The notes under the pieces are model-generated. The model made no database searches. It worked only from the letters and a program-made list of their open reading frames with translations, and was not told the origin of the DNA. Position numbers and translations under genes: made by a program. Shown in pieces: positions 8,491 through 15,196 of a stretch of 64,000 nt of DNA; within the stretch, counting starts at the first letter, position 1; each line of letters opens with the position of its first letter. Origin of the DNA: Bacillus_AB infantis_B. Lineage in GTDB: Bacteria > Bacillota > Bacilli > Bacillales > Cytobacillaceae. The stretch spans positions 248,001 through 312,000 of the forward strand of contig NZ_VTER01000003.1 of NCBI RefSeq assembly GCF_008180445.1. The letters are read 5' to 3'.

Positions 8491-8514
8491 AAAGCACCCT
8501 CGAAAGGATGCTTT
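8491..8514 (-). terminator. Rho-independent terminator, leftward
   Basis: Ten-base arms (AGGATGCTTT side at 8,505-8,514 and AAAGCACCCT at 8,491-8,500, one G-U pair) with a four-base loop, followed leftward by a T-rich tract. It lies just after the stop of the 8,523-8,726 gene. Confidence 0.75.
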
Positions 8515-8522
8515 GACAACAG

Positions 8523-8726
8523 TTATAGATTTGTTACATTTCCGTGGAAACGAATTACTCCATTATCGGTTACTTCGACTTCACCAACAGTTATGGATGT
8601 TCCTCTAATTGTGACGATATCAGCGTCCATCATCAATCTGACTACATCTATACTAGCTACAGCTGCATAAGTTCCATTTTCAGTCACAGCTTCAACATCA
8701 ACATATTTTTCATTATTTAAATCCAT
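8523..8726 (-). CDS. Small hypothetical phage protein
   Basis: A 67-residue acidic protein of unknown family. The pattern is almost entirely short beta strands (V-D-V-E-A-V, Y-A-A-V-A-S-I-D-V, I-V-T-I-R-G-T, I-T-V-G-E-V-E-V), compatible with a small barrel. There are no cysteines or membrane segments. It begins nine bases after the DUF4177-like gene and is closed by its own terminator, so the two look like one cargo unit driven from the promoter-like element at about 9.0 kb. Confidence 0.6.
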   Translation of the reverse strand: MDLNNEKYVDVEAVTENGTYAAVASIDVVRLMMDADIVTIRGTSITVGEVEVTDNGVIRFHGNVTNL

Positions 8727-8735
8727 GCTTTCACC

Positions 8736-8945
8736 TCAGCTATTCTCTTTTTTGAAAATGAACTTTATCTCATTTGTTCTAACATCAATATCTCCTTCAC
8801 TGCCATCACCTTTAATGATAGGTAATGCAGATACGAGTTCCCATCCCTGATCTCCTAATTCTTTTAGATCAGCTTCCAGTGTTTCATCATTATTCATAAT
8901 CGCACGATTATTATAAGTGAACACTTTGTATTTAAAATATGCCAT
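8736..8945 (-). CDS. DUF4177-like small protein
   Basis: A 69-residue protein starting at the ATG behind GGGAGGTGAT. It has the typical DUF4177 layout: an opening F-K-Y-K-V-F-T-Y strand, a helix, then the L-G-D-Q-G-W-E-L-V-S-A motif at about residues 32-42, and a final strand I-K-F-I-F-K-K. The family is widespread in bacteria and phages; its function is unknown. It is the first gene after the promoter-like repeat at 8,991-9,025. Confidence 0.75.
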   Translation of the reverse strand: MAYFKYKVFTYNNRAIMNNDETLEADLKELGDQGWELVSALPIIKGDGSEGDIDVRTNEIKFIFKKENS

Positions 8946-8982
8946 AGTATCACCTCCCACTCCCAATTATGAGTAAAAGGTG

Positions 8983-9025
8983 ATTAATGGACAATCCCTA
9001 TTATTCGTCAATTATTGACAAAAGA
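8983..9025 (-). promoter_or_regulatory. Promoter-like element, copy A of a duplicated 35-bp sequence
   Basis: Read leftward: TTGACG (9,006-9,011), a 17-base spacer with ATAGGGATTGT, then ATTAAT (8,983-8,988). The 35-base block 8,991-9,025 matches 29 of 35 positions with 10,163-10,197. Both copies sit about 40-55 bases in front of an accessory gene, so I read them as promoters or activator sites. No transcript evidence is available. Confidence 0.5.
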
Positions 9026-9052
9026 GCTCTCCGTCTGGAATGCTTCAAATAA

Positions 9053-9307
9053 TTATTTTCCCGGTCGTTTCGAGTGAAATTCAGTGATTGCCGATTCAAA
9101 ATCAATATAAATCTTATCAGCTTTTAACTCTGAAATCGAAAATTTCTCTGCTGCAGACTTCACTACCAATAAGTCATGAACCTCTGGATTATAACTTTCC
9201 CCATAATTTGTGGTTCTATCAAACTCATCTCTCATGAAAAAATAAATATTACTATTTTCCATTGAATTAATGAACACTTCTGTTTCAGGATCTCTTTTAA
9301 TTTCCAA
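9053..9307 (-). CDS. Hypothetical accessory protein
   Basis: An 84-residue protein of unknown function. I start it at a TTG at 9,307 because a perfect AAGGAGGTG lies just upstream. The longer frame to 9,409 has no ribosome site and starts inside a hairpin. The sequence is acidic, with an N-I-Y-F-F-M-R-D-E-F stretch in the middle and a final E-F-H-S-K-R-P. There is no membrane segment or recognisable motif. It follows the membrane-protein gene 9,432-10,109 and may belong to the same cargo unit. Confidence 0.6.
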   Translation of the reverse strand: MEIKRDPETEVFINSMENSNIYFFMRDEFDRTTNYGESYNPEVHDLLVVKSAAEKFSISELKADKIYIDFESAITEFHSKRPGK

Positions 9308-9400
9308 TTTGTTACACCTCCTTATGCCTAAAGATTCGACAGCAGGAGTATCTTTCCTTCTTTTTACAGAAAAGGCGACACCTTCTTCTGCAAAATAAAA

Positions 9401-9422
9401 AGCACTCATTAGGTTGAGAGCC
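9401..9422 (-). terminator. Weak hairpin after the membrane-protein gene
   Basis: Read leftward, GCTCTC pairs imperfectly with GAGTGC around a nine-base loop, followed by TTTTTATTTT. It lies directly downstream of the 9,432 stop. The T-tract is good but the stem has one mismatch, so partial termination is the most that can be claimed. Confidence 0.4.
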
Positions 9423-9431
9423 TGAAATATA

Positions 9432-10109
9432 TTATTTAGATTTTATTTTCATTTTAAGTTCCCTGATAGTAGCTGCTATTTTATCGTCATCAGAATCCTT
9501 TAAGAATAGTGACAGTAGGGTCATAACAACTACTGAAGTGACAACGGAAACAATCAACGAGGTTGAGCTTTTTAAATCACCAAATAGTTTAATTTTGTCT
9601 TGATCACCAAATAGCACTATTAAATACCCAAACAACATTATAAACATAGTTGAGGTAATGGACATTAAACGAGAATAAGATATGCTTATTGAATGCCCTG
9701 ATTCTAATGGTTGCTCTGCATTTTGATTGATTTCTTTATATTGAGTTTTTAATTGGGTAAGTTTTTCAGCACTTGATAATTTTTTATCGACCGGCATAAA
9801 ATTTGTTAGAAAAACTTCTGCAATTAAGTCATCTAGAATATCCGAAACACTATTTAAATCAGATATTTCTACATTGTTCTTTCTTGAAATAGACGAGACC
9901 AGTGATTCAAATATTTCAATTGATGGATATTCGTCCTCCGATATTACTGCCTTCAATAGGGACACCACTTCATCGTTTGCTTTACCAATTCTTGTATTAT
10001 ACTCTTTTTTGCTTAATTTCCTAGCTACAAATATTTGAATAAAATATATAATAAAACCACTTATCAATCCTACAGTTATACCCACAAACCACTCATTTTC
10101 CCAAATCAC
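9432..10109 (-). CDS. Three-TM membrane protein with cytoplasmic helical domain (accessory)
   Basis: A 225-residue protein of unknown family. Hydrophobic segments lie at about 7-28, 148-168 and 182-202, with a charged, mostly helical domain of about 120 residues between the first and second. The GTG start has AAAGGAGGTAG eight bases upstream. AT-rich codon use differs from the flanking structural genes. It sits behind copy B of the duplicated promoter-like element. A membrane-plus-cytosolic-sensor layout is common among lysogenic-conversion and superinfection-exclusion proteins, but nothing here proves that role. Confidence 0.6.
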   Translation of the reverse strand: MIWENEWFVGITVGLISGFIIYFIQIFVARKLSKKEYNTRIGKANDEVVSLLKAVISEDEYPSIEIFESLVSSISRKNNVEISDLNSVSDILDDLIAEVFLTNFMPVDKKLSSAEKLTQLKTQYKEINQNAEQPLESGHSISISYSRLMSITSTMFIMLFGYLIVLFGDQDKIKLFGDLKSSTSLIVSVVTSVVVMTLLSLFLKDSDDDKIAATIRELKMKIKSK

Positions 10110-10156
10110 TCTTTTCTACCTCCTTTTTGCCCATTTAATTATGGACTAAAGGAGGT

Positions 10157-10197
10157 ATTCTAACAATCCCTATCGTTCGTCAAAAAATAACAAAAGA
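10157..10197 (-). promoter_or_regulatory. Promoter-like element, copy B of a duplicated 35-bp sequence
   Basis: Read leftward: TTGACG (10,178-10,183) inside the 35-base block 10,163-10,197 that matches copy A at 8,991-9,025. A TAGAAT hexamer (10,157-10,162) follows at 15 bases, closer than ideal. It lies about 50 bases upstream of the GTG of the membrane-protein gene. Confidence 0.5.
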
Positions 10198-10198
10198 C

Positions 10199-10219
10199 GA
10201 CACTCCCAACCCGAGTGCC
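10199..10219 (-). terminator. Hairpin after the nuclease cassette
   Basis: Read leftward, GAGTG (10,213-10,217) pairs with CACTC (10,201-10,205) and the stem can extend past one mismatch; TCTTTTG and a longer T-rich tract follow. It is about 85 bases beyond the nuclease stop and just ahead of promoter copy B, so it would insulate the two cargo units. Confidence 0.45.
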
Positions 10220-10304
10220 GCCTTTATATAATTTATTACTACCATAGTATCACGGAACTAGCTATTTTTACTGCCTATCTGTTGCCAAAACTCTGCCAGT
10301 TATC

Positions 10305-11075
10305 TTACTCAATGTTTCCATACTTCTGGATTAAAGCCTGCTTGCCTTCCAAGTAGCTTTGTTCGCTAATAACATGGTTCTCCTTTAATTGCTTCAATGA
10401 ATCGTATAGTCTTATATGATATGCTATTGAAAGATCCTCTGTAGGATAATCTGTATAATCGTCATCGATTTCATCTATCAAGGCAAAGTACTTTTGTTTT
10501 AATAGTGTATAAAAGTTTTTATCTGTTAAAGTCTCTAATTCATCAATTGTGAAACCAAGGATTATTCTTTCGTTACTATTCGCAATTGCTAATTTTCTTC
10601 TCTTTCCTTCTGCATTTATCCATGGGCTTTTGTTTCTTCCTCGACTAAAAGTTTTGAAAGAACTAAAAACCCCTACCTTTGCTTTTTTAGACCTTAATAA
10701 TTCAACTAAGTCTGTAACCTCTCTTACCCCAATAGATTCTTTATGATTTTTGGATTCTCCAATCATTCTTGAACCAATCTTTTCATATATAAACATTGGC
10801 ACCATTCCGTCAATAAAATTAATAATGTGGTCTATTTGATTATCTCCCTTTAATACATTCGGCTCTACATAGCCAATTTCAAACCTTCTGTATACAAAGG
10901 TCATCAAATCTTCCAAGGCATCGCCCTTTTCTTTTTTGGTCCCACTTATTAAAGTAGTGCGTACATTGTTGATTAATTTAAGATATTCCTCTTTTTCTTC
11001 GTTACTTATGGGAGTCCAAATTTCCTCATCTTTTGCAGCACTTATGAACTTGTTAAATGGTATAGTGTCCTTCAT
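10305..11075 (-). CDS. PD-(D/E)XK restriction-endonuclease-like protein (candidate defence gene C)
   Basis: A 256-residue protein with a Mrr-like nuclease core. A conserved Glu sits in G-D-A-L-E-D-L-M (about residue 55), then D-N-Q-I-D-H-I-I with Asp 82, and G-E-S-K-N with Glu 107 and Lys 109. Together these form a PD-(D/E)XK triad. After it comes a V-G-V-F-S-S-F strand and a C-terminal helical domain with an acidic patch (D-E-I-D-D-D-Y). Its ATG overlaps the stop of the preceding zinc protein by four bases. It is the last gene of a three-gene operon. A DNA-cutting effector is a reasonable inference; the target is unknown. Confidence 0.7.
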   Translation of the reverse strand: MKDTIPFNKFISAAKDEEIWTPISNEEKEEYLKLINNVRTTLISGTKKEKGDALEDLMTFVYRRFEIGYVEPNVLKGDNQIDHIINFIDGMVPMFIYEKIGSRMIGESKNHKESIGVREVTDLVELLRSKKAKVGVFSSFKTFSRGRNKSPWINAEGKRRKLAIANSNERIILGFTIDELETLTDKNFYTLLKQKYFALIDEIDDDYTDYPTEDLSIAYHIRLYDSLKQLKENHVISEQSYLEGKQALIQKYGNIE

Positions 11076-11479
11076 ATAGAGGCCTCTATAATATGCTTAG
11101 GGATGTCTTTTTTTACAAAACCTACCCTGATATTTTGTGTATTTAGTTTCGAATTACAATTAGGACAAGAAAACTTTTCACTGACAATAAAATCTCTTAA
11201 CTCTTTCTTGCTAATAAATTCGAATCCATGTTCTAATTCGGGATCTTCGTTTAAACAAAACAGATAAAACCTGGCTTCAAGTATCGAATCAAGAGCCAGG
11301 TGTGTTAGTAGAGTTTCAATAAGTGGGAGAGGTATTTTAGTCTTACGTGACAAATAATGAGGTGATGCTGTTGCATCAGGCTTGAGAATCGTCAACTCCT
11401 CGTCCAAACTCTTCAAGTTCTGAGAAGGTAGAGGTAGATTCAATTTCCTCTTTATATTCATTAAGTTTTCGTAAAACAT
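11072..11479 (-). CDS. Winged-helix / zinc-knuckle protein (candidate defence gene B)
   Basis: A 135-residue protein of unknown family. The middle part (about 38-75) reads like a winged helix: H-Y-L-S-R-K-T-K-I-P-L-P-L-I-E-T-L-L, then a strand with A-R-F-Y-L-F-C. Near the C-terminus is one Cys pair, C-P-N-C-N (about 105-109). The start is unusual: ATG at 11,479 lies 104 bases inside the upstream gene, in another frame, yet has a perfect AAGGAGG nine bases before it. It ends in a four-base overlap with the nuclease gene. It may be an adaptor or regulator of the nuclease. Confidence 0.6.
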   Translation of the reverse strand: MFYENLMNIKRKLNLPLPSQNLKSLDEELTILKPDATASPHYLSRKTKIPLPLIETLLTHLALDSILEARFYLFCLNEDPELEHGFEFISKKELRDFIVSEKFSCPNCNSKLNTQNIRVGFVKKDIPKHIIEASI

Positions 11480-12626
11480 TGTCCACTACCTCCTTCCCAG
11501 TACCTGATGTAGTATATTTTTTAAGTGAAAAGTACTTATCTAATTTCTTTATTATGTACTGATATTCCTTTTCTGCTTCACGATGTATTAACCCAACGTT
11601 TAAAACATCGCCATGTTCCCACATTAACCTAATAATATCAGCTGCTTCTGAATGACTTAAAGCTTTTCCTCTGGTGTTTGCCCTGAATTGAGTCAATCCC
11701 CTGTCGGTTTGTTGTAAAAAAATCTGAAAAGGTAGTTCTTTTTCTATCCTCCTATGAATGACAATCATTTCACTTTCATAGGCACTCTCAAGTGACCTTC
11801 TTAGTCTTAGCATCGAATCTTCTCGATCAAGTTCAGGGTTAATTTTTTTAAGGCTTTTTAATAAACCTGTTATATGTTCATTAGAAAAATTTTCAATTTT
11901 TTCTTCTATTATAGGATTATTGTGATAAAAATATTCCTCTGAAATTTTGGAAAGGGCATTAACAATCCAATCAGGTTCTTTTAATGTAAATGCCAGGATC
12001 TTCTCTCTGAAGAAGTGTAGGATAATCCATGTAACATCATCAATGTCTCTTCTTTTACTTTCGCCATATACTGATGCTAATCCTACAGTTGGGTGCATAA
12101 ATAATACAACTGACGAAAGGTTAAAATCAACGATAATATATGCAAGATACACATGTTTTCTCAATTCCATTTGACCATCAAGTTTTTTTACTTGTACTTG
12201 AGCCGGTGCAGCCAGAGAAAACAGTACTTGATTTTTATTTTCTATTTTTGAAACATTGACGAGCTTTATTTCATTTAAGTTCTCTGCATTAATATCATAT
12301 AAAGGTGTTTTTAATTTTATTGAATTTTCATATAGGACTTTAACTGAAGTATTCTTTAAAAAATCTGTCTCCTCAGCTTCGTAAATAAATAGTGAGTTGT
12401 TGCCTTCCAACTCTACTTCACTTAACCATTCCAAGAAATAAGGAAATGGAATGTGCCCAAACATTAAGTCTCTTACAGTATTTTCTCTAAAGATTGTATT
12501 GTTTCTAGCACGTTGAACATTAAATTTGTGATGTAGAATGGAAAGTCTATTAGAATCAGCTCTTTCTAAGAAATACCCTAAATTATTCCTTTGTAAATCT
12601 GATAAATCATTATAATTATCAATCAT
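11376..12626 (-). CDS. Large protein of unknown family (candidate defence gene A)
   Basis: A 416-residue protein, first gene of the cassette, from the ATG at 12,626. I recognise no known domain. The N-terminal 200 residues alternate strands and short helices, with the hydrophobic V-Y-L-A-Y-I-I-V-D-F stretch near 160. The rest is mainly helical, containing L-R-L-R-R-S-L-E-S-A, E-L-P-F-Q-I-F-L-Q-Q and the R-G-K-A-L-S-H-S-E-A-A-D segment. There is no membrane segment or Walker motif. It is strongly AT-rich. Its tail carries the ribosome site and start of gene B, so the stoichiometry of A and B is probably linked. It could be a sensor or scaffold. Confidence 0.6.
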   Translation of the reverse strand: MIDNYNDLSDLQRNNLGYFLERADSNRLSILHHKFNVQRARNNTIFRENTVRDLMFGHIPFPYFLEWLSEVELEGNNSLFIYEAEETDFLKNTSVKVLYENSIKLKTPLYDINAENLNEIKLVNVSKIENKNQVLFSLAAPAQVQVKKLDGQMELRKHVYLAYIIVDFNLSSVVLFMHPTVGLASVYGESKRRDIDDVTWIILHFFREKILAFTLKEPDWIVNALSKISEEYFYHNNPIIEEKIENFSNEHITGLLKSLKKINPELDREDSMLRLRRSLESAYESEMIVIHRRIEKELPFQIFLQQTDRGLTQFRANTRGKALSHSEAADIIRLMWEHGDVLNVGLIHREAEKEYQYIIKKLDKYFSLKKYTTSGTGKEVVDNVLRKLNEYKEEIESTSTFSELEEFGRGVDDSQA

Positions 12627-12843
12627 AAAACTTCCCCCCGTCAAAGTATATAGTACGTTCTATTTATCTGATAGGTTCAGTTTACATTATCTTCTAATAT
12701 TTTCACACTCTAATTATCCATATCTTATATTTTGTGTAACTGCCCGAAGGGCTGAATCCCTTGATACAAGTGATTAAATCCGTATCCTTTTTTTGAGTTC
12801 CACATCATACTTATTATGATTAACTGATTACAACCAAAAAGAA

Positions 12844-12885
12844 AAAGCGATGAGCAAGCTATATCTTAAACCTGCTCATCGCTTT
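12844..12885 (-). terminator. Strong Rho-independent terminator, leftward
   Basis: A perfect 13-base-pair stem (12,844-12,856 with 12,873-12,885) with a 16-base loop, followed leftward by TTTTTCTTTTT. The stop codon of the short recombinase lies in the loop. It separates the late-regulator transcript from the accessory zone, so the three-gene cassette must have its own promoter or depend on antitermination. Confidence 0.9.
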
Positions 12886-13401
12886 GTCCATTCCATCCTG
12901 GTTAACGCCGATATACTTTAACGTAATATCCGGAGAGGAATGGTTAAATATCTCTTGTAGCATTGCCACATCTTTTGTCTGTTGATAAAAATGATACCCA
13001 AAAGTCTTTCTCATCGTATGAGTCCCGATATCCTTCAATTTGAATTGTGCAGCAGCCTTACGAAGGATCTTATAAGCCATACTTCTTCCAATGGGTTTAT
13101 TCTCTCCCTGTCGACTCTTAAATATATATTCTTCGTCTGGCTGATTAACAACGCACCGTCTTAACTCTCGTCTCAAGGCTGGAGTAATTAATATCCACTT
13201 CTGTTTGCCGGTCTTCTGTTCCCGAATAATGATGTGTTTGTCTTTTACATCGCCCACCTTTAATTTCAAGATGTCTGATATTCGAAGGCCGGTATTGATT
13301 CCCATAAGAAAGAGAAAATAATTACGTTCACTTTCCTCCTTCAAGTATGTCTTTATAGCTTCAACCTTCTCTAAGTCACGGATTGGTTGTACAAAGTTCA
13401 T
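12859..13401 (-). CDS. Short tyrosine recombinase (second integrase-like protein)
   Basis: A 180-residue catalytic-domain-only tyrosine recombinase, starting at the ATG at 13,401. The catalytic residues are visible: Arg 40 (G-L-R-I-S-D), Lys 63, His 128 and Arg 131 (H-T-M-R-K), His 154 (N-H-S-S) and Tyr 163 (L-K-Y-I-G). It lacks arm-binding and core-binding domains. Similar short recombinases follow ArpU-type regulators in many Bacillus prophages; their role is not established. The main integrase is the 388-residue gene at 22,451. It overlaps the ArpU gene by 26 bases. Confidence 0.88.
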   Translation of the reverse strand: MNFVQPIRDLEKVEAIKTYLKEESERNYFLFLMGINTGLRISDILKLKVGDVKDKHIIIREQKTGKQKWILITPALRRELRRCVVNQPDEEYIFKSRQGENKPIGRSMAYKILRKAAAQFKLKDIGTHTMRKTFGYHFYQQTKDVAMLQEIFNHSSPDITLKYIGVNQDGMDKAMSRFKI

Positions 13402-13852
13402 GCTCCTTGTCCCCCTTATCCTCATAAACCTCAATATGAAGAGCAAACGCCAATTTATAAAAGGCTTTTGATTTATAGCGATGGTAGCTTCTCTCGCTCA
13501 TATGGAGCTCGCTGTAGACCTGATAATCAAAGATATCGTCTTCAGTCATATACCGACGTATGATAATAGCTCTTTCCTTGTATCCAAGTCTGTTTACAGC
13601 ATCTAGAATCCTGTTAATGTAATCTGTCCGTTCCCTGTTGTAATCAACGTTATGAATAGCAGCATTTTCAGTAGAAGAATTAAATTTATTGGTATTTGAA
13701 GGTGGTACAAGTGAAAAATTTTGAGTAACAGAAGGCAATTGATCTAATTCTTGGGAAAGAAGGTACACACGATACTTCTCTAATGCTCCCTCGACTTTTC
13801 TCTTTGTTTCATCCCGATTAATGGTTGCTAAATGAAATTCTAATTGTCCCAA
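13376..13852 (-). CDS. ArpU-family late transcriptional activator
   Basis: A 158-residue regulator of the ArpU/RinA type, known in related phages to switch on late (packaging, structural, lysis) genes. The C-terminal half shows a sigma-factor-like region: R-L-G-Y-K-E-R-A-I-I-I-R-R-Y followed by S-E-L-H-M-S-E-R-S-Y-H-R-Y-K, a helix-turn-helix. Its position upstream of the packaging module is canonical. Its target promoter was not identified with certainty, but the duplicated 35-bp elements downstream are possible targets. Confidence 0.85.
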   Translation of the reverse strand: MGQLEFHLATINRDETKRKVEGALEKYRVYLLSQELDQLPSVTQNFSLVPPSNTNKFNSSTENAAIHNVDYNRERTDYINRILDAVNRLGYKERAIIIRRYMTEDDIFDYQVYSELHMSERSYHRYKSKAFYKLAFALHIEVYEDKGDKEHELCTTNP

Positions 13853-13880
13853 TTACTTCCCCTCCGTTCCAAGATAAAAA

Positions 13881-13919
13881 GGACACTAAGCAAACGCATT
13901 GAGCGTTCAGTTAGTGTCC
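13881..13919 (-). terminator. Rho-independent terminator, leftward
   Basis: Nine-base arms (13,881-13,889 and 13,911-13,919) with a second inner stem (AACGC/GCGTT), followed leftward by TTTTT. It sits between the DUF3954 gene and the ArpU gene, so early transcription probably stops here and ArpU needs its own promoter or read-through. Confidence 0.8.
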
Positions 13920-13937
13920 CTGGTTGTTCCAGTAGAC

Positions 13938-14120
13938 TTATAATTTATGTGTGGAATTCAATTCGTAATGTGATACTTTACCTGACTGCCAGGCAATCAC
14001 CTGCTTGCCATATCCGTTAGGCGGACTGGTCACTAGAATGAGCTTTTCATCCTTCACAATGTAGGTAGCATTCTTCTTGAGATCCACTTCTGCGACCAAT
14101 TTCGATAAGTCCATATTCAC
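13938..14120 (-). CDS. DUF3954 small phage protein
   Basis: A 60-residue protein with the DUF3954 pattern: an A-E-V-D-L-K-K-N-A-T-Y-I-V strand pair, then P-P-N-G-Y-G-K-Q-V-I-A-W-Q-S-G-K-V at about residues 34-50. The family is found almost only in Bacillales prophages, with no known role. The start is a GTG at 14,120 with GGGGGC eight bases upstream; the ATG two codons later is also possible. Confidence 0.75.
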   Translation of the reverse strand: MNMDLSKLVAEVDLKKNATYIVKDEKLILVTSPPNGYGKQVIAWQSGKVSHYELNSTHKL

Positions 14121-14179
14121 CAGGATTGCCCCCTATGATATAATTTAGGTGGACTTGCTGGGAGAAATCCTGGCTTTTT

Positions 14180-14359
14180 TTATGCTCTTTTCGACTTTAG
14201 GCTGCTTTCATTTGCTTTTTTAGATCTCCACTTATAATCAGGACTAGTTTTGGCAGAATCCTTTCTTGAGACCTTCTTCGGTTCCTTGATAGGATGCTTG
14301 GCCACGTATGATGCTAATTCTTCATCAGTCATATACCATACTTTGATTTTCCCAACCAT
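14180..14359 (-). CDS. Small basic phage protein
   Basis: A 59-residue basic protein. The ATG at 14,359 is preceded by AAAAAGGAG and the frame closes with TAA at 14,180. The N-terminal part (V-W-Y-M-T-D-E-E-L-A-S-Y) is conserved in feel with short phage proteins next to DUF3954. The C-terminal half is a Lys/Ser-rich tail, suggesting nucleic-acid contact. The function is unknown. Confidence 0.65.
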   Translation of the reverse strand: MVGKIKVWYMTDEELASYVAKHPIKEPKKVSRKDSAKTSPDYKWRSKKANESSLKSKRA

Positions 14360-14707
14360 AACTACACTCCTTTTTGTTGGATGCCATTTACAAACAACTA
14401 GTTTATCTAATACAATTTACCTACACTAGTCTTTATTGAATCTAACTAGTACCTTTTGCTGGACCTCACCGATGAATAACTGGTGTAAAGTCAAACAGAT
14501 CTTTGACTCCACACCTGAAAGGGGTTTAGACAGCCCTTCGTGTTTTGCACGTAAATAACGCTTAAGGGAAAGTCGCAATTTCAATTAAGATAAAAGTGTG
14601 GATATGTCTTAATTGGACATGGTCTTTTGTGTGACAATGCATATCTGCTTTTTGCGTGGAACGGATATGGTAATCACACGAGCAAGGGCTACTTTCTACA
14701 TATTTCA
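14360..14707. other. Mostly non-coding stretch with three ACTAGT palindromes
   Basis: The right half may contain a small Cys/His-rich gene (separate entry). The left half (14,360-14,560) holds three ACTAGT hexamers at 14,397, 14,426 and 14,445 within 54 bases, in an AT-rich segment ahead of the small basic gene. This looks like a regulatory region (promoter plus operator sites) for the leftward genes, but no clear -35/-10 pair could be fixed. Confidence 0.4.
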
Positions 14708-14708
14708 T
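14562..14708 (-). CDS. Possible small Cys/His-rich protein
   Basis: A 48-residue frame from the ATG at 14,708, which has AAGGGGC seven bases upstream. It contains C-S-C-D and several His residues (M-H-C-H, L-R-H-I-H), a possible metal site, and ends with hydrophobic residues. Its size is small and no family is recognised. The ribosome site and position between real genes favour it, but it may be spurious. Confidence 0.4.
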   Translation of the reverse strand: MKYVESSPCSCDYHIRSTQKADMHCHTKDHVQLRHIHTFILIEIATFP

Positions 14709-14748
14709 CAAGATTGCCCCTTGCTTTGCATTTATATAGGATTGTGCA

Positions 14749-15165
14749 TTAATCAAGAAGTTTAAAGTATTCCTCGAATATAGGACTTCCTACATCGCAA
14801 AACCACTTTCCAGAGACAAAAACCCCAATACTTGCCGGTAACCTTGATGGGATGGTTTTAACATCGAACTCTTGGCCCTTACTGAAACTTTCCCCTTCGA
14901 ATTTGATATCCTTAATCACTTTAACCCTATTACCATTTCCCCAATGACCATGACACTTCATGATTTCTATAACTTCATCTGCATAAGGCTCGTCAGTGTT
15001 GATTACTAGATATTTAGCATTCCCAAGACCTTCTATTGCTCTGCTCATCTCAATTTGCCCTACACAATCAATTAATTTTTCTTGCTCATTCTTGCTCAGG
15101 TATTTTTCAATATCATCGTTTTTTACAACAGTAAACTTTATTTGCATACCATCTAAATCAGCCAT
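14749..15165 (-). CDS. Hypothetical phage protein
   Basis: A 138-residue protein starting at the ATG behind AGGAGGAATTTGATA. It is acidic to neutral with a two-part layout. The first half has a helix ending E-Q-E-K-L-I-D-C-V-G and a strand K-Y-L-V-I-N-T-D-E-P. The second half is beta-rich (R-V-K-V-I-K-D-I-K-F, then G-V-F-V-S-G-K-W-F). It occurs in the replication-to-late interval; no function can be assigned. Confidence 0.7.
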   Translation of the reverse strand: MADLDGMQIKFTVVKNDDIEKYLSKNEQEKLIDCVGQIEMSRAIEGLGNAKYLVINTDEPYADEVIEIMKCHGHWGNGNRVKVIKDIKFEGESFSKGQEFDVKTIPSRLPASIGVFVSGKWFCDVGSPIFEEYFKLLD

Positions 15166-15196
15166 TATCAAATTCCTCCTAAAAAAGTAGTTGGAG

